Positions 13,001 to 21,628 of a stretch of DNA of 64,000 nucleotides are shown in pieces. Source of the DNA: Cinnamomum chago. Lineage: Eukaryota > Streptophyta > Magnoliopsida > Laurales > Lauraceae. How positions within the stretch are numbered: position 1 is the stretch's first letter; every line of letters begins with the position of its first letter. The stretch covers positions 47,627,001-47,691,000 of the forward strand of contig CP142451.1 of the NCBI GenBank assembly GCA_038049695.1. Reading direction: 5' to 3'. The translations under genes were made by a program, and so were the position numbers. The notes under the pieces are model-generated. The model was not told where the DNA came from. It saw only the letters and a program-made list of their open reading frames with translations, and did no database searches.

Positions 13001-13030
13001 GGGAAGTTCTTGAAGCGGTATTACCCTTGA
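4043..13030 (+). pseudogene. Tat-A gag-pol polyprotein, one in-frame TAG
   Basis: A single frame of about 2995 residues carries all retrotransposon functions. I chose the ATG at 4043 (context ACAATGGC) because the frame upstream of it lacks ATG. In order: a basic, Ser-rich N-terminus with a short coiled coil; gag core (residues ~460-635); a Cys/His knuckle CPYHx6HPLNQC (~737-752); a long acidic linker; aspartic protease with DPGS (~1389); a G-patch-like motif (~1680-1705); reverse transcriptase with YVDD (2104-2107); a degenerate first RNase H; a second RNase H with D-E-D-D residues; an HHCC/DDE integrase (~2640-2820); and a GPF-type C-terminus. There is no chromodomain. The two RNase H domains place it in the Tat clade. 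TAG at 11246-11248 directly precedes FDGA of the second RNase H; the related copy at about 55136 has a Tyr codon there, so this is most likely a nonsense mutation in an otherwise intact frame. Confidence 0.93.
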
Positions 13031-13409
13031 AGGCTTCTTCCATCGGGTCAGAGCGACGCCTGCACGGCCAAAGCCTATTCCTAGGTATCTGCTCGTCAAA
13101 CCCACTCCTTTTGGAATTTTCATCCTCTTGTTGAAATTTCTAAAAAAAAAACCCCTCAAAACAATGTTTCTTTCATCGTTTCATTGTTAAAAAAAAAAAA
13201 AAGAAGCAAATCCAAAAATCCAAGTTTAGGAGCTTCTTCCCAAACTTGACCAAAATTTTCGATCCTTGAAACCAAAATTCATGGTTTGAAACAAAATCAG
13301 GACCTAGGGATTTCAGCCCTAGTCCACCTCGACTTTTACCACCAAAATGGTTTTGAGTCAAAATTTACGACCCTCGTGTCTTTAAACAAAAAAAAATGGT
13401 TTTTCAAAA
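13031..13409. other. Spacer after gag-pol
   Basis: This non-coding spacer holds A-rich runs near 13141-13200 and otherwise unique sequence. The equivalent spacer after Tat-B pol (56909-57265) is clearly homologous, for example the shared TCGTCAAACCCACTCC. I see no gene in it. Confidence 0.7.
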
Positions 13410-13940
13410 ACCGCAGGGAAGCGACGTTCAGTCGATACTTGCAAAACCCAAAATCGGAAGGATGCGAACCCCATTCGATACTTCCAAAATCCCAAAATTT
13501 CAAAAATCGTGGAGACGCAACGTTCCAGTTGATATCCACGACCCAAATTTTAAAACAAACAAAAAAAAAAAACAAAACAAAGGTTCGAAAAAACCTCAAA
13601 CTTCAAAAATCGTGGGGAAGCGACATTCCATCGATACCCACAAAATAAAATTTTTGAAGACAAAAGCAGGGAAGCGACGCTTAGTCGATACTTGCACCCA
13701 AATCCGCGAGGAGGCGACATTCCATCGATACTCGCAACCGAATGAGGAAGGAGGCGACATTCCATCGATACTTGCAATACCATTCAGCAGGGAAGCGACG
13801 CTTAGTCGATACTTGCACCCAAATCCGCGAGGAGGCGACATTCCATCGATACTCGCAACCGAATGAGCAAGGAGGCGACATTCCATCGATACTTGCAATA
13901 CCATTCAGCGGGGAGGCGACTTTTTAGTCGATACTTGCAT
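13410..13940 (+). repeat. GCGAC...TCGATAC minisatellite with 121-bp duplication
   Basis: Units of roughly 30-45 bp built on GAAGCGAC(A/G)TTC..TCGATACTTGCA repeat about a dozen times. Inside the block a 121-bp higher-order unit occurs twice in tandem (13666-13786 and 13787-13907), with the start of a third. Tat-B carries the homologous block at 57265-57710 with fewer units. It lies between the convergent ends of gag-pol and the antisense gene. Confidence 0.85.
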
Positions 13941-13954
13941 TTTTGAAAACCAAA

Positions 13955-14575
13955 AACCTGGCTTTCACGCCAAAAAACCCGGCTTCCATGCCAAAAATCC
14001 GGCTTTCATGCCAAAAAATCAAAAATCCGGCTTTCATGCCAAAAAATCAAAAATCCGGCTTTCATGCCAAAAATCAAAATTCGGCTTCCATGCCAACAAA
14101 ACAAAATTCGGTTTTCAAAAAATCCGGCTTTCATGCCACCCCAAAAATTGGCTTTCATGCCACCTCAAAATCGGCTTTCATGCCACCCCAAAAATTGGCT
14201 TTCATGCCACCTCAAAATCGGCTTTCATGCCACCCCAAAAAATTGGCTTTCATGCCACCTCAAAATCGGCTTTCATGCCACCTCAAAATTCGGCTTTCAT
14301 GCCATCTCAAAAAAATTGGCTCTCATGCCATCCCAAAATTTGGCTTTCACGCCACCAAAATCGGCTTTCATGCCACCTCAAAAAAAATTGGCTCTCATGC
14401 CATCCCAAAATTTGGCTTTCACGCCACCAAAATCGGCTTCCACGCCACCTCAAAATTTCGGCTTCCATGCCATCCAAAATTTTGGCTCTCATGCCATAAA
14501 CCCAAATCAGGCTATAGATGCCACCCAAAAATTGGCTTTCATGCCGCAAGCAAAAACTGGCTCCCATGCCAAAAC
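13955..14575 (+). repeat. GGCTTTCATGCC minisatellite, about 25 units
   Basis: About 25 units of 20-25 bp share the core GGC(T/C)(T/C)(T/C)CA(T/C)GCC followed by A/C-rich spacers such as ACCTCAAAAT. The outer GGC and GCC can pair in every unit. Open frames in several phases result from the periodicity and are not genes. Tat-B has a shorter version at 57715-58110 with GGCTATAAATGCC variants, linking it to the U5 repeats of the LTR. Confidence 0.88.
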
Positions 14576-14579
14576 AATC

Positions 14580-14826
14580 ATTTGTCAAAAGATTTCTCAC
14601 AAAATGACAAACTTTTGATCACATCCCATTTAGCAATCACTTTAATCACAATATTTGAGTGAGCGTAGGGAAAACAAAAAAAAAAAAAAAAAAAAAAAAC
14701 AAAAAAAAAGTACCAAAAATACATGTGGTACCAAAAAAAAAAGAAAAGAAAAGTGTTCACAAGCACTACAAAAATGTATACCAAAAAAAAATACATGTGG
14801 TATATAAAAAGAGAGAAAGAGGGGTC
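14580..14826. other. A-rich tail between minisatellite and antisense gene
   Basis: This A-rich sequence has two copies of TACATGTGGTA (about 14720 and 14792) and long A-runs. Read on the minus strand it directly follows the antisense stop codon, so it probably forms that gene's 3' UTR. I found no convincing polyadenylation signal by eye. Confidence 0.55.
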
Positions 14827-15767
14827 TCAGCCAAAAATGCCCTCCAGCCAAGCTTTCAGTTCCTCAAGCAAACTCTTGGCTTCATCCGTTAGAGTCTCCA
14901 AGGCACGCTTCTTCAAGAAACTGCCATGAGTAGCTGGAGAAGGCTCTATCCCTTCTGCTACACCAGGAAGACTATCCCGTGCAGTCTGCCATCGTTCATT
15001 CTCTTTAGCCTTCCTATTGAGAATCTGACTAGACTCTGCAACTTGGCGAATCAAAGCACTCTCCCTGTCACGAGCCTCTGTTATGGCAGTCCACATACTG
15101 GCGACTTGGGCTTTTAAGTGTTCGAGATGCTTCCTTGCCTCCTCAACTTCCCCATCAAGGATGCTAAGGTCATGCTGCAGCCTGATGATGTCTAACTCTG
15201 CTCGGTTCCTCTCCCGAACCAGCTGTTTCCTGCCCTGTGCAGTCTCTTTCAATTCCGATTGAGCCTTCTCAGCCGGGATCAGGAACATCTCTTGGAAGAA
15301 CTGGTCATCAGGATAGCTGATGGTCTCAAACCATCCGTCGCCTAATGCAATGATCTTATCAACGATCGCCCGGGCGCCCGTAACATCCAGACCAATATCT
15401 TCCTCAGCATCTTTGAGAATCTCTTTCACATGCGGAATCTTGCTACGTGCAACATCCAAGTGTCCAGAAAGGAGGGTCTCAATCCAAGAACTCAAAACCC
15501 GCATCACCACCTTCTTCGCATACTGAAGAGATGGGCCAGATGAAGACTCACCCTTCTCTGTCGATTGGCTGCCCAAGTCATGTCCCATCGGAAGAGTAAC
15601 AATAGAACACTTTCCAATCGGGGCCGCTGGAGAAGGAATCTCAACATGAGGTCTAGCCTCTGCCGCGTCAGAATTGGCTGGAGAAGTCCCAATTACTGGG
15701 TCAACTTCTGGCATCCCTGGCTCTGGCTCTGAAGGAAGCGATGGACTCTCTTCTGTCACTTCAAAAT
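14827..15767 (-). CDS. Exon 5 of antisense gene: C-terminal coiled coil
   Basis: This last exon follows acceptor TTTGGCAG and encodes about 313 residues ending in LEELKAWLEGIFG and TGA (14829-14827). After a Pro/Ser/Glu-rich lead, the stretch from KKVVMRVLSSWIETLLSG onward is mostly helical, with heptad-like Leu, Ile and Val spacing through QLVRERNRAELDIIRLQHDL and VEEARKHLEHLKAQV. It looks like a dimerisation coiled coil. The Tat-B version (59300-58381) has diverged a lot in sequence but keeps the same helical layout and length. Confidence 0.82.
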
Positions 15768-18700
15768 CTGCCAAACACAAAAAGGTATGAATATGATCTT
15801 GTCAAAAAAAAAAATCAATGTCAAGATTATCACTATGAAATACCTTCTTCCATGATGGGCGGATTACTTTCTATCTCCATTTGCTCATCCGAAGCATCGT
15901 CGAAAGCCATATCCATAGATGGCTCGAAGTCGGAACCCTCTGGCAAGTCAGCTAACAAGAAAACAAAAATATGTGTCAGCAAATTCAAAAAAAAAAAAAA
16001 AAAAAAAAAATCATCATCCTCATACCAGGTGGAGATTCTGAGTCCTCCCCAGAGTCCCTCAACTTTTCTTCAGATGCCGCAACTGGATCCATCACCGCCT
16101 CATCGGCAGGAACCTCGGGCATCACTAAGTTTTCATCTTCTGCAAAAGAAAGAAAACAACAGATCAAAAAAAAAATCCCTCATAAAAGGAAAGAAGCGAA
16201 AATAGAGAAGAAGGAAAATCATACCAACATCAGCGGACTCTTCTTCACGACTCCTCTTCTCTGGAGGTTCATCAGCATCTCCTGATACCTCCTCAGCAAT
16301 GGTAGGAGGGACTTCCAGATCAGGAAAGTCTTCGTGGCGTCTCTCTGTGCGACGCTGTCCTCTCCTCCTCTTTTTTCTACGAGCCGGTCTACTCGAAGTA
16401 CCTGCCTCACTGTCAAAGTCAGGACTTCCACTTGGCTCCTCACTGGACGACCCGCTCCTACCAGTGGACCCCATGGAAGCCTTCATTCGCTCTGCTTGCA
16501 TCCAAGTGTCGATCTCGGCTTCCTCCTCCTCGAGCTGTCTCAAGACCTCAGCAGGTATCTCTTGTGCGGCTCCGGATCTAATGACATCCTGTTCCTCGAG
16601 AAAGCCTATCCTATGCTTCTCTCCAGAAAGGAAGAACAAAACTTCCCCTCGACGGACGCCATCTGATCTACCAAGACCCTTCCCAGGAGATTGCTTGACA
16701 TTCAGCTCCTTCTTGGAAAGCCCTCGGTACACAGCAAAGCTCTCCACGAACCACTTCATGAAGCCAGCAGTTCGGAAAATGGGCAACTCAGGATAGGAAA
16801 TCATGGCAGTAGTGTCCTCCGCACTATAGAAAGCCCATACATTTCTCCCGTCCTGCAAACCTCCAAAACGCTTCACCATGCTCGAAGGCGCTCCAACAAC
16901 GCCTTGAGAGAAGCCTAACTGCAACGCAAAACGCGAAGGGACATACGGCTGGATATCAACAAAAAGATGTCTGCGGTACACCATCGTGCCAACACGTATG
17001 TTTAAAAGCCACCTCTTCTCTGCGTTGGTCAAAGAATAGTGTCTTCCCGATCCCGCCCTGGTAGAATCTCGGGAGACACCAAAATCAAAAGCCTTCTTCC
17101 GCAAATCTGGAGAAAGCTTTACTGAAGATTGCCCAATCTCGACATCCCTGAATCGTCGGATTCTCAAGCGGGCAGACAAAAGTGAATCGGAAACGGCTTT
17201 TCCCCTAGCTAACCGAATCATAAAAGGGTCATCATCCTGAGCAGCGCCCAAACGGTGGAAGCCGGGACAGTGGTACACATACCACGAATAAAAAATATGG
17301 GCTGAAAATACCCTATTCATAGGAAGCCCAAGCCGAACCAGAAAAGCAGCAGCCTGCAGTTCGGTGCACAAATAGGAGTAAAGAGCAGGCACCAAAGCCA
17401 ACTGCTCTCCGAACGCCATCTGACAAGCCGGAAATATACAATGCGGCCTGATGTGTGTTCCGTCTCCTCCAGCAAAAACAGCCTCACCCAGCCAATAAGT
17501 GAGGTACGCAGCAACGTCTCTCCGCAGCGCAATGTCGGAGCAAACGGCGTCTGTACTTGTGAGAAAGTTCTTCAAATTCTCTCGCATGGCAGAAATCTTC
17601 TTCCCCGGATTCTTAGTCTTGGCTTCCTGGGTCATACTCTCAGAAGATTCTTCGTCGCCAAAAAAGTTTGGAGACAAAGAGCTGAAACTCCTCCAACTGC
17701 TACACCGGACTTTCAAGCCATCCTTCTCCCTCAAAAAATCGTAGAAGGCGACGAGCTGAAAGTACAAAAGCCTGAACTCCTCAGACTGCTCCTCAAGGAC
17801 GCTGTCAATCGGCATAAATTCCTCATAGAGTTTGCCGAGGATGGGTAACCCGGTAATGGCACTCAGCTCCTTCAAAGAAAAATCAATCTCACCATTCGTA
17901 ACAATGAAGGTGTTGGTTTGTGGAAGGAAGGACTCCAGCATGGCCATAAAAGCCTCATCGGAGAAAAATACGGTTTGCCTAAAAGCGCGAACCGCATCAA
18001 AAATCTCGGCCTCCTTCAGAATGGCACCGCCGATCTGCAGGATGTGATCAGTCCACGACTCCCAGCCCGAGTCAACACTGAAACGGCCACGAAGTCGAAA
18101 AGGCTTCACCCAATTGCTGCCATCGCCCCTGAAAATGCCAAGGCCCACCGGTCTCAAATCAACCGATGGATGATCAGATCCTTGGTAGCCGCTGGCCGGC
18201 ATCAACATGTCCAGACGGACAGGCGACTTCTCTGCATAACCAGAAGGACCGCCAACAAAAACCCCGGTCTTGACCACAGTGGTCCTCTTCACCCAGCTTG
18301 GAGGATCTTCTCTCTTAGAGCAAGTGGGAGAAAGACTCATGATCGAAATAGTACGATCAAAAGGCGACCGGGTAGAAATGGTTCTCTCCTCACCATCGGC
18401 TGTGTAAGAGAACTGAAAGCATCTCCTTTGATATGACGAGTCATCAGGAGCTGCATCACCAAAGAAAAAGGTAGGCTTGGGCACAACGCTCTGATCGTCC
18501 ATGACCCAAGGATGATTGCTTGCCATAATCTTATAAAACTCCTCATCCTTGAGACCGATCAGTCGCTGTCTCATCTCATCTCGGTTGAGCGAGTCACACT
18601 CTTCCAAGTTTCTCTCCACATACTGGACCTTCTCCCAAGCCTGCTGTATAGCAGCATTGGAAGATCTGGCAGATCGACGAGGTGTATCGGTAAAGGGCTT

Positions 18701-19752
18701 CTTACCCTTGTTCGTTCTGGAGGAACTACCTGCAAAGATTGAAAAAAAAAATCAATCAACAGAATGACAGAATTTTGCTAAAAAAAAAATCCTAGCGAAA
18801 TTTTGGCATGACTCCGGGGCAATTCCGAAGAAAAGGGAATCACCCCGAAAAGAAAGGAAGCCTGAAGATGAGCTCAACATCGCTGCGAGCTCATGATCAA
18901 TGAAGGATTCTCAAAGAAGACTCGAACTCAAACATTGCTGCGAGATCAAGACAGTCTTCTCAAATTTCCGCAAGAATCGGAAAAGAGCTCAACATTGCTG
19001 CGAGCTTCAAATCCCAAAACTTGCAAAAAAAAAAAAAAAAAAAAAAAGCTCCTCGAAACCCCCGCAAGACTAAAGAAAGAGCTCAACATTGCTGCGAGCT
19101 TCAAATCTCAAGACTTGCAAAAGATTTCCAGGTGTGCATCATCATCATGCTCCCAATTCAATTTACCAAAAATCATGCATAAAAGAAAATCATCATGCAC
19201 TAGATGCTAGGAAAACCTTGACAAAATTTGACCAATTCCAACCCAACTTGGTCAAAATCAAACTTTGTCTAAGTCAAAATTCATGTTGACTTAACATAGA
19301 AACTCTAGCCTTCTATCTTGATGCATCAAACAAAAAAAAAATGCATAAACATCTTGAAATGCATGAAACCTCATTATCCTGATGATACAAAAAGGGGAGA
19401 AAGGAAAGTTTTTTTTTTAAAAGAAAAAAAAAAAAAAAAGAAAAGAAAAAAAATTATGGGCTGGCCCACAGGCCGAAGCCCACAGGCCGTGGCCCATGGG
19501 CCACATGGCCGTACGGCCCAAAGCTGTACGGACATGTCCGTACAGCAGCAAAAAAAAAAAGGAGAAAAGAAAAAAAAAAAGAAAAAGAAAAAAAAAAAAA
19601 AGAAAAAGAAAAGAAAAGGGCGTGTAAAAAAAAAAGAAAAAAAGAACACGTGCAAAAAAAAAAAAAAAAAAAAAAAGAGAAGAAAAAAATGATGAAACTT
19701 TCTTTACATGGAATTTTTTGTAAAAAGAAATAAAAAACTTACTTGAAGCCAT
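14827..19752 (-). CDS. Antisense plant mobile domain gene, five exons, intact
   Basis: This five-exon gene runs against the retrotransposon between integrase and the 3' LTR. Exons on the minus strand are 19752-19743, 18729-16225, 16139-16026, 15951-15844 and 15767-14827. All four introns are GT-AG and phase 1 (1013, 85, 74 and 76 nt). The joined frame is open for 1225 codons from ATG to TGA. The N-terminal 840 residues carry a plant mobile domain of the kind found in MAIN-like proteins and in several transposons; the C-terminus is acidic and then coiled coil. Cellular relatives act in gene silencing and development, but this protein's role is unknown. The start codon and first donor lie in the 3' LTR, and intron 1 spans the LTR boundary. 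A decayed homologue occupies the same place in Tat-B (58381-64000), so the gene belongs to the element family. Splicing is predicted, not demonstrated. Confidence 0.85.
15844..16139 (-). CDS. Exons 3 and 4 of antisense gene: acidic linker
   Basis: Exon 3 is 16139-16026 (114 nt) after acceptor TTCTTTTGCAG; exon 4 is 15951-15844 (108 nt) after acceptor TTCTTGTTAG. Donors are CCTG|GTATGA and GAAG|GTATTT. Both are phase 1 on each side and multiples of three, so either could be skipped without changing the frame. They encode acidic linker rich in Glu, Asp, Ser and Pro. Tat-B keeps both, but its exon 3 donor reads CT instead of GT at 59572-59571. Confidence 0.8.
16225..18729 (-). CDS. Exon 2 of antisense gene: plant mobile domain
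   Basis: This 2505-nt exon opens after acceptor TTTGCAG and closes at donor TTG|GTATGA. Its first codons add a Ser run to exon 1, then a short basic segment. Recognisable mobile-domain blocks are WESWTDHIL, FSLKELSAITGLPILGKLYE, YLTYWLGEAVFAGGDGTHIR, FPACQMAFGEQLALVPALYS and VYHCPGFHRLG. The 3' part becomes charged and holds RRKKRRRGQRR, a plausible nuclear localisation signal, before Glu/Asp-rich sequence. The assignment rests on resemblance to the family known as plant mobile domain (PF10536). Confidence 0.85.
18871..19102 (+). repeat. Four inverted copies of the leader repeat core
   Basis: GCTCAACATTGCTGCGAG or close variants occur at 18872, 18927, 18986 and 19081, each followed by related sequence such as CTTCAAATC. 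The core is the reverse complement of the leader core TCGCAGAAATGTTGA, with 14 of 15 bases matching in the best pair. The array sits in intron 1 of the antisense gene, so it is in the same orientation relative to that gene as the leader repeats are to gag-pol. Confidence 0.75.
19491..19546. repeat. Three successive perfect palindromes
   Basis: Within 56 bp lie the palindromes GGCCCATGGGCC (19491-19502), GGCCGTACGGCC (19508-19519) and a 24-bp one at 19523-19546 whose arms are GCTGTACGGACA and its complement. They sit between long A-rich tracts just before the polypurine tract, in intron 1 of the antisense gene. Single- or double-stranded folding is likely; function is unknown. Confidence 0.8.
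19654..19689 (+). other. Polypurine tract of Tat-A
   Basis: An uninterrupted purine run ending in AGAGAAGAAAAAAA directly abuts TGATGAAAC, taken as the first bases of the 3' LTR. Its position matches the plus-strand primer of LTR elements. An alternative purine run at 19389-19408 is not followed by TG. Confidence 0.75.
19743..19752 (-). CDS. Exon 1 of antisense gene, inside the LTR
   Basis: ATGGCTTCAA is followed by a consensus donor GTAAGT (19742-19737). Joined to exon 2 at 18729 it starts the protein MASSSSSRTNKGKK in the frame of the large exon. In exon 2 no early ATG is available (the codon that is ATG in Tat-B near 63988 is ACG here), so this tiny exon supplies a plausible start. Confidence 0.72.
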
Positions 19753-19872
19753 GGATGGAGAAGAAAAAGAACTTGAAGACTCTTGAAGAAGGAGAACTCT
19801 TGATCTTGGAGCAACTCTTGAAGACTTTTGCAAAAAAAAAGCAATAGGAGCAAGAGATCCCACCTCAATTGC

Positions 19873-19879
19873 TTTTATA
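19873..19879 (-). promoter_or_regulatory. Antisense TATA box in the 3' LTR
   Basis: On the minus strand CTATAAAAGC lies about 125 bp upstream of the antisense ATG at 19752, predicting a transcription start near 19845 and a 5' UTR of roughly 90 nt. It is in U3 and points into the element from the 3' LTR. The same site in the 5' LTR, before the window, would point outward into flanking host DNA. Confidence 0.65.
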
Positions 19880-21600
19880 GAAGAGAGCAAACCAAAAGAG
19901 GAAACAAGAGAAAAGCAAGGAGATAAGTGCTAAAAATTAGCAACCTTCCCAAAAGAAAAGGAAACTTGGATCCTTTGAGAAATTCTCTCCCAAAGAAAGA
20001 TATTTTGAGAGAATATCTCCCAAAATCAAGAAAACTTGAGAAAATCTCTCAAAGTAAAGATATTTTTAGATATTCTCCACCCAAAAGAGATATCTTTAGA
20101 TATTCTTTACGAAAATGACACCATATGAGATCTAAGCCATTCCCAAAAGCTTAAGGTCCCATGGGTTAGCCCATATGAGCCAGGTTTGACCACCTAGGCA
20201 CTAAAAGTGGCTTTTAGTCAAAATTCCTCTTACCAAGAGCATACAAAAAAAATGGTTCCATGCCTCTCTTTTGAGTTGATTGGACCATACAAAAATTCCA
20301 AGCCTCATGAGCTTCCAAGATCCAAAACCATCTCACCTCATGAGCCAAATTGAGCCAAACCTTGAAATTGACATTTCACCAAAAATCAAACCGGTCCCCT
20401 AACATTCCACATACAGCTTGTTAGGTCACAAGACCAAAATCAAAAACCAAAACCTGACCCCCCAACATTCCACATACAGTTTGTTGGGTCACACGGTCAA
20501 AACCAAAATCCGACCCCCTAACTTGCCACATACAGCCTGTTAGGACTCAAGGTCAAAACAAAAATCCAAATCCGCATCCCCGATGTCATCTTCAATACTT
20601 TGCCTCAAAATGGTGCATGATTCTTATCACTACCATAAAATCCCCTGGAAGCTCAAAAGGCTACTCCATCAAAGAAAAAAAAAATGCTCAAAGACTCTTG
20701 GTCAAGACAGAAGCTCTTCTTCAAGATTCTCTTCTTCAAGACACCAAAAAATAGGCAGGGGCCACTTCAAGCATCAGATCTTGTCAGAATCAAACAAAAA
20801 CTGCAAGGTCATTCAAAACAACCAAAAGAGAGGTACACATGAAGTTTCGGGCCATTCCGACATCATTTGGCCTAACTTCACTTCTCCAACAGCTAAGCAA
20901 CAGCTCCCGGCGGCGGACCACCCCGGGACCATGGCACCTAATTCGGAGCTTGCGGATCATCTCAAAATGACTCCAATAGGCTCCTCGTCGAATTTCAGGT
21001 CAATCGGACATCGTTTGACCGAAAGTCAAAGCTCGGCATTTCCCTTGCGGTGAAATCAAAGGCAAGCGTTTGCATGACTCCAAATGGCTTCAAAACTCAA
21101 ACGAAAGCCTATGGTTGGTCTTAACTACTGATGAGGGAGTCACACGTCGAATTTCAGGTCAATCGGACATCGTTTGACCGAAAGTCAAAGTTCGGCATTT
21201 CCCTCGCAGTGAAATCAAAGGCAAGCATTTGCATGACCCCAAACGGCTTCAAAACTCAAAAGAAAGCCCATGGTTGGTCTTATTTAATGCTCAAGAAGCT
21301 TCACCTCAAATTTCAGGTCATTCCGACATCGTTTGACCCTGTTTCAGCTTCTGGCGGAAAATCAGCAGTTCTGCGCTCGGCTTTTCCCGGAAAATCGGAA
21401 ACTTTGCAAACCAATTTGCAAGGATTCTCATCATGTTTTTCAGAGGTAAATCAATCCAAAAATGTGGAGAAATGTCATAGAAAACAAACAAAAAAAATGG
21501 AAGCGAAAAACGACGAAAAACGGCCAGAAACGGGCCCCGGGAAGCAATTTTCCCCCCAGGGTCGCAGAGCCCTGCGACCCTGGGCCAGGCCTGCGACCCT

Positions 21601-21628
21601 GGGCCATGGTCGCCGGCGACCATGGCCC
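21601..21628. repeat. 28-bp perfect palindrome in U3
   Basis: The arms are GGGCCATGGTCGCC and its exact complement with no spacer. The equivalent in the 5' LTR (650-677) has one changed base. Reversed, more degenerate relatives are at about 30664-30715 in the inverted LTR, so the motif is family-wide. Confidence 0.85.

Noticed and set aside
13955..14575. CRISPR-like array
   Set aside because: Units are too short and variable with no true spacers, the sequence is eukaryotic and there are no cas genes; it is a minisatellite.
13943..14662. Long plus-strand frames with repeated FHATP/LSCH peptides
   Set aside because: Minisatellite periodicity keeps several frames open at once; all three frames give similar junk peptides.
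19389..19408. Alternative polypurine tract AAAAAGGGGAGAAAGGAAAG
   Set aside because: It is not followed by TG and lies 280 bp before the point where TGATG matches the CATCA end; the 19654-19689 tract fits better, though the 5' copy that would settle it is outside the window.
19374..19890. Lys-rich or Phe-rich frames around the polypurine tract
   Set aside because: They are translations of long A-tracts. Only the short minus-strand MAS start at 19752 is kept, because it splices in frame.
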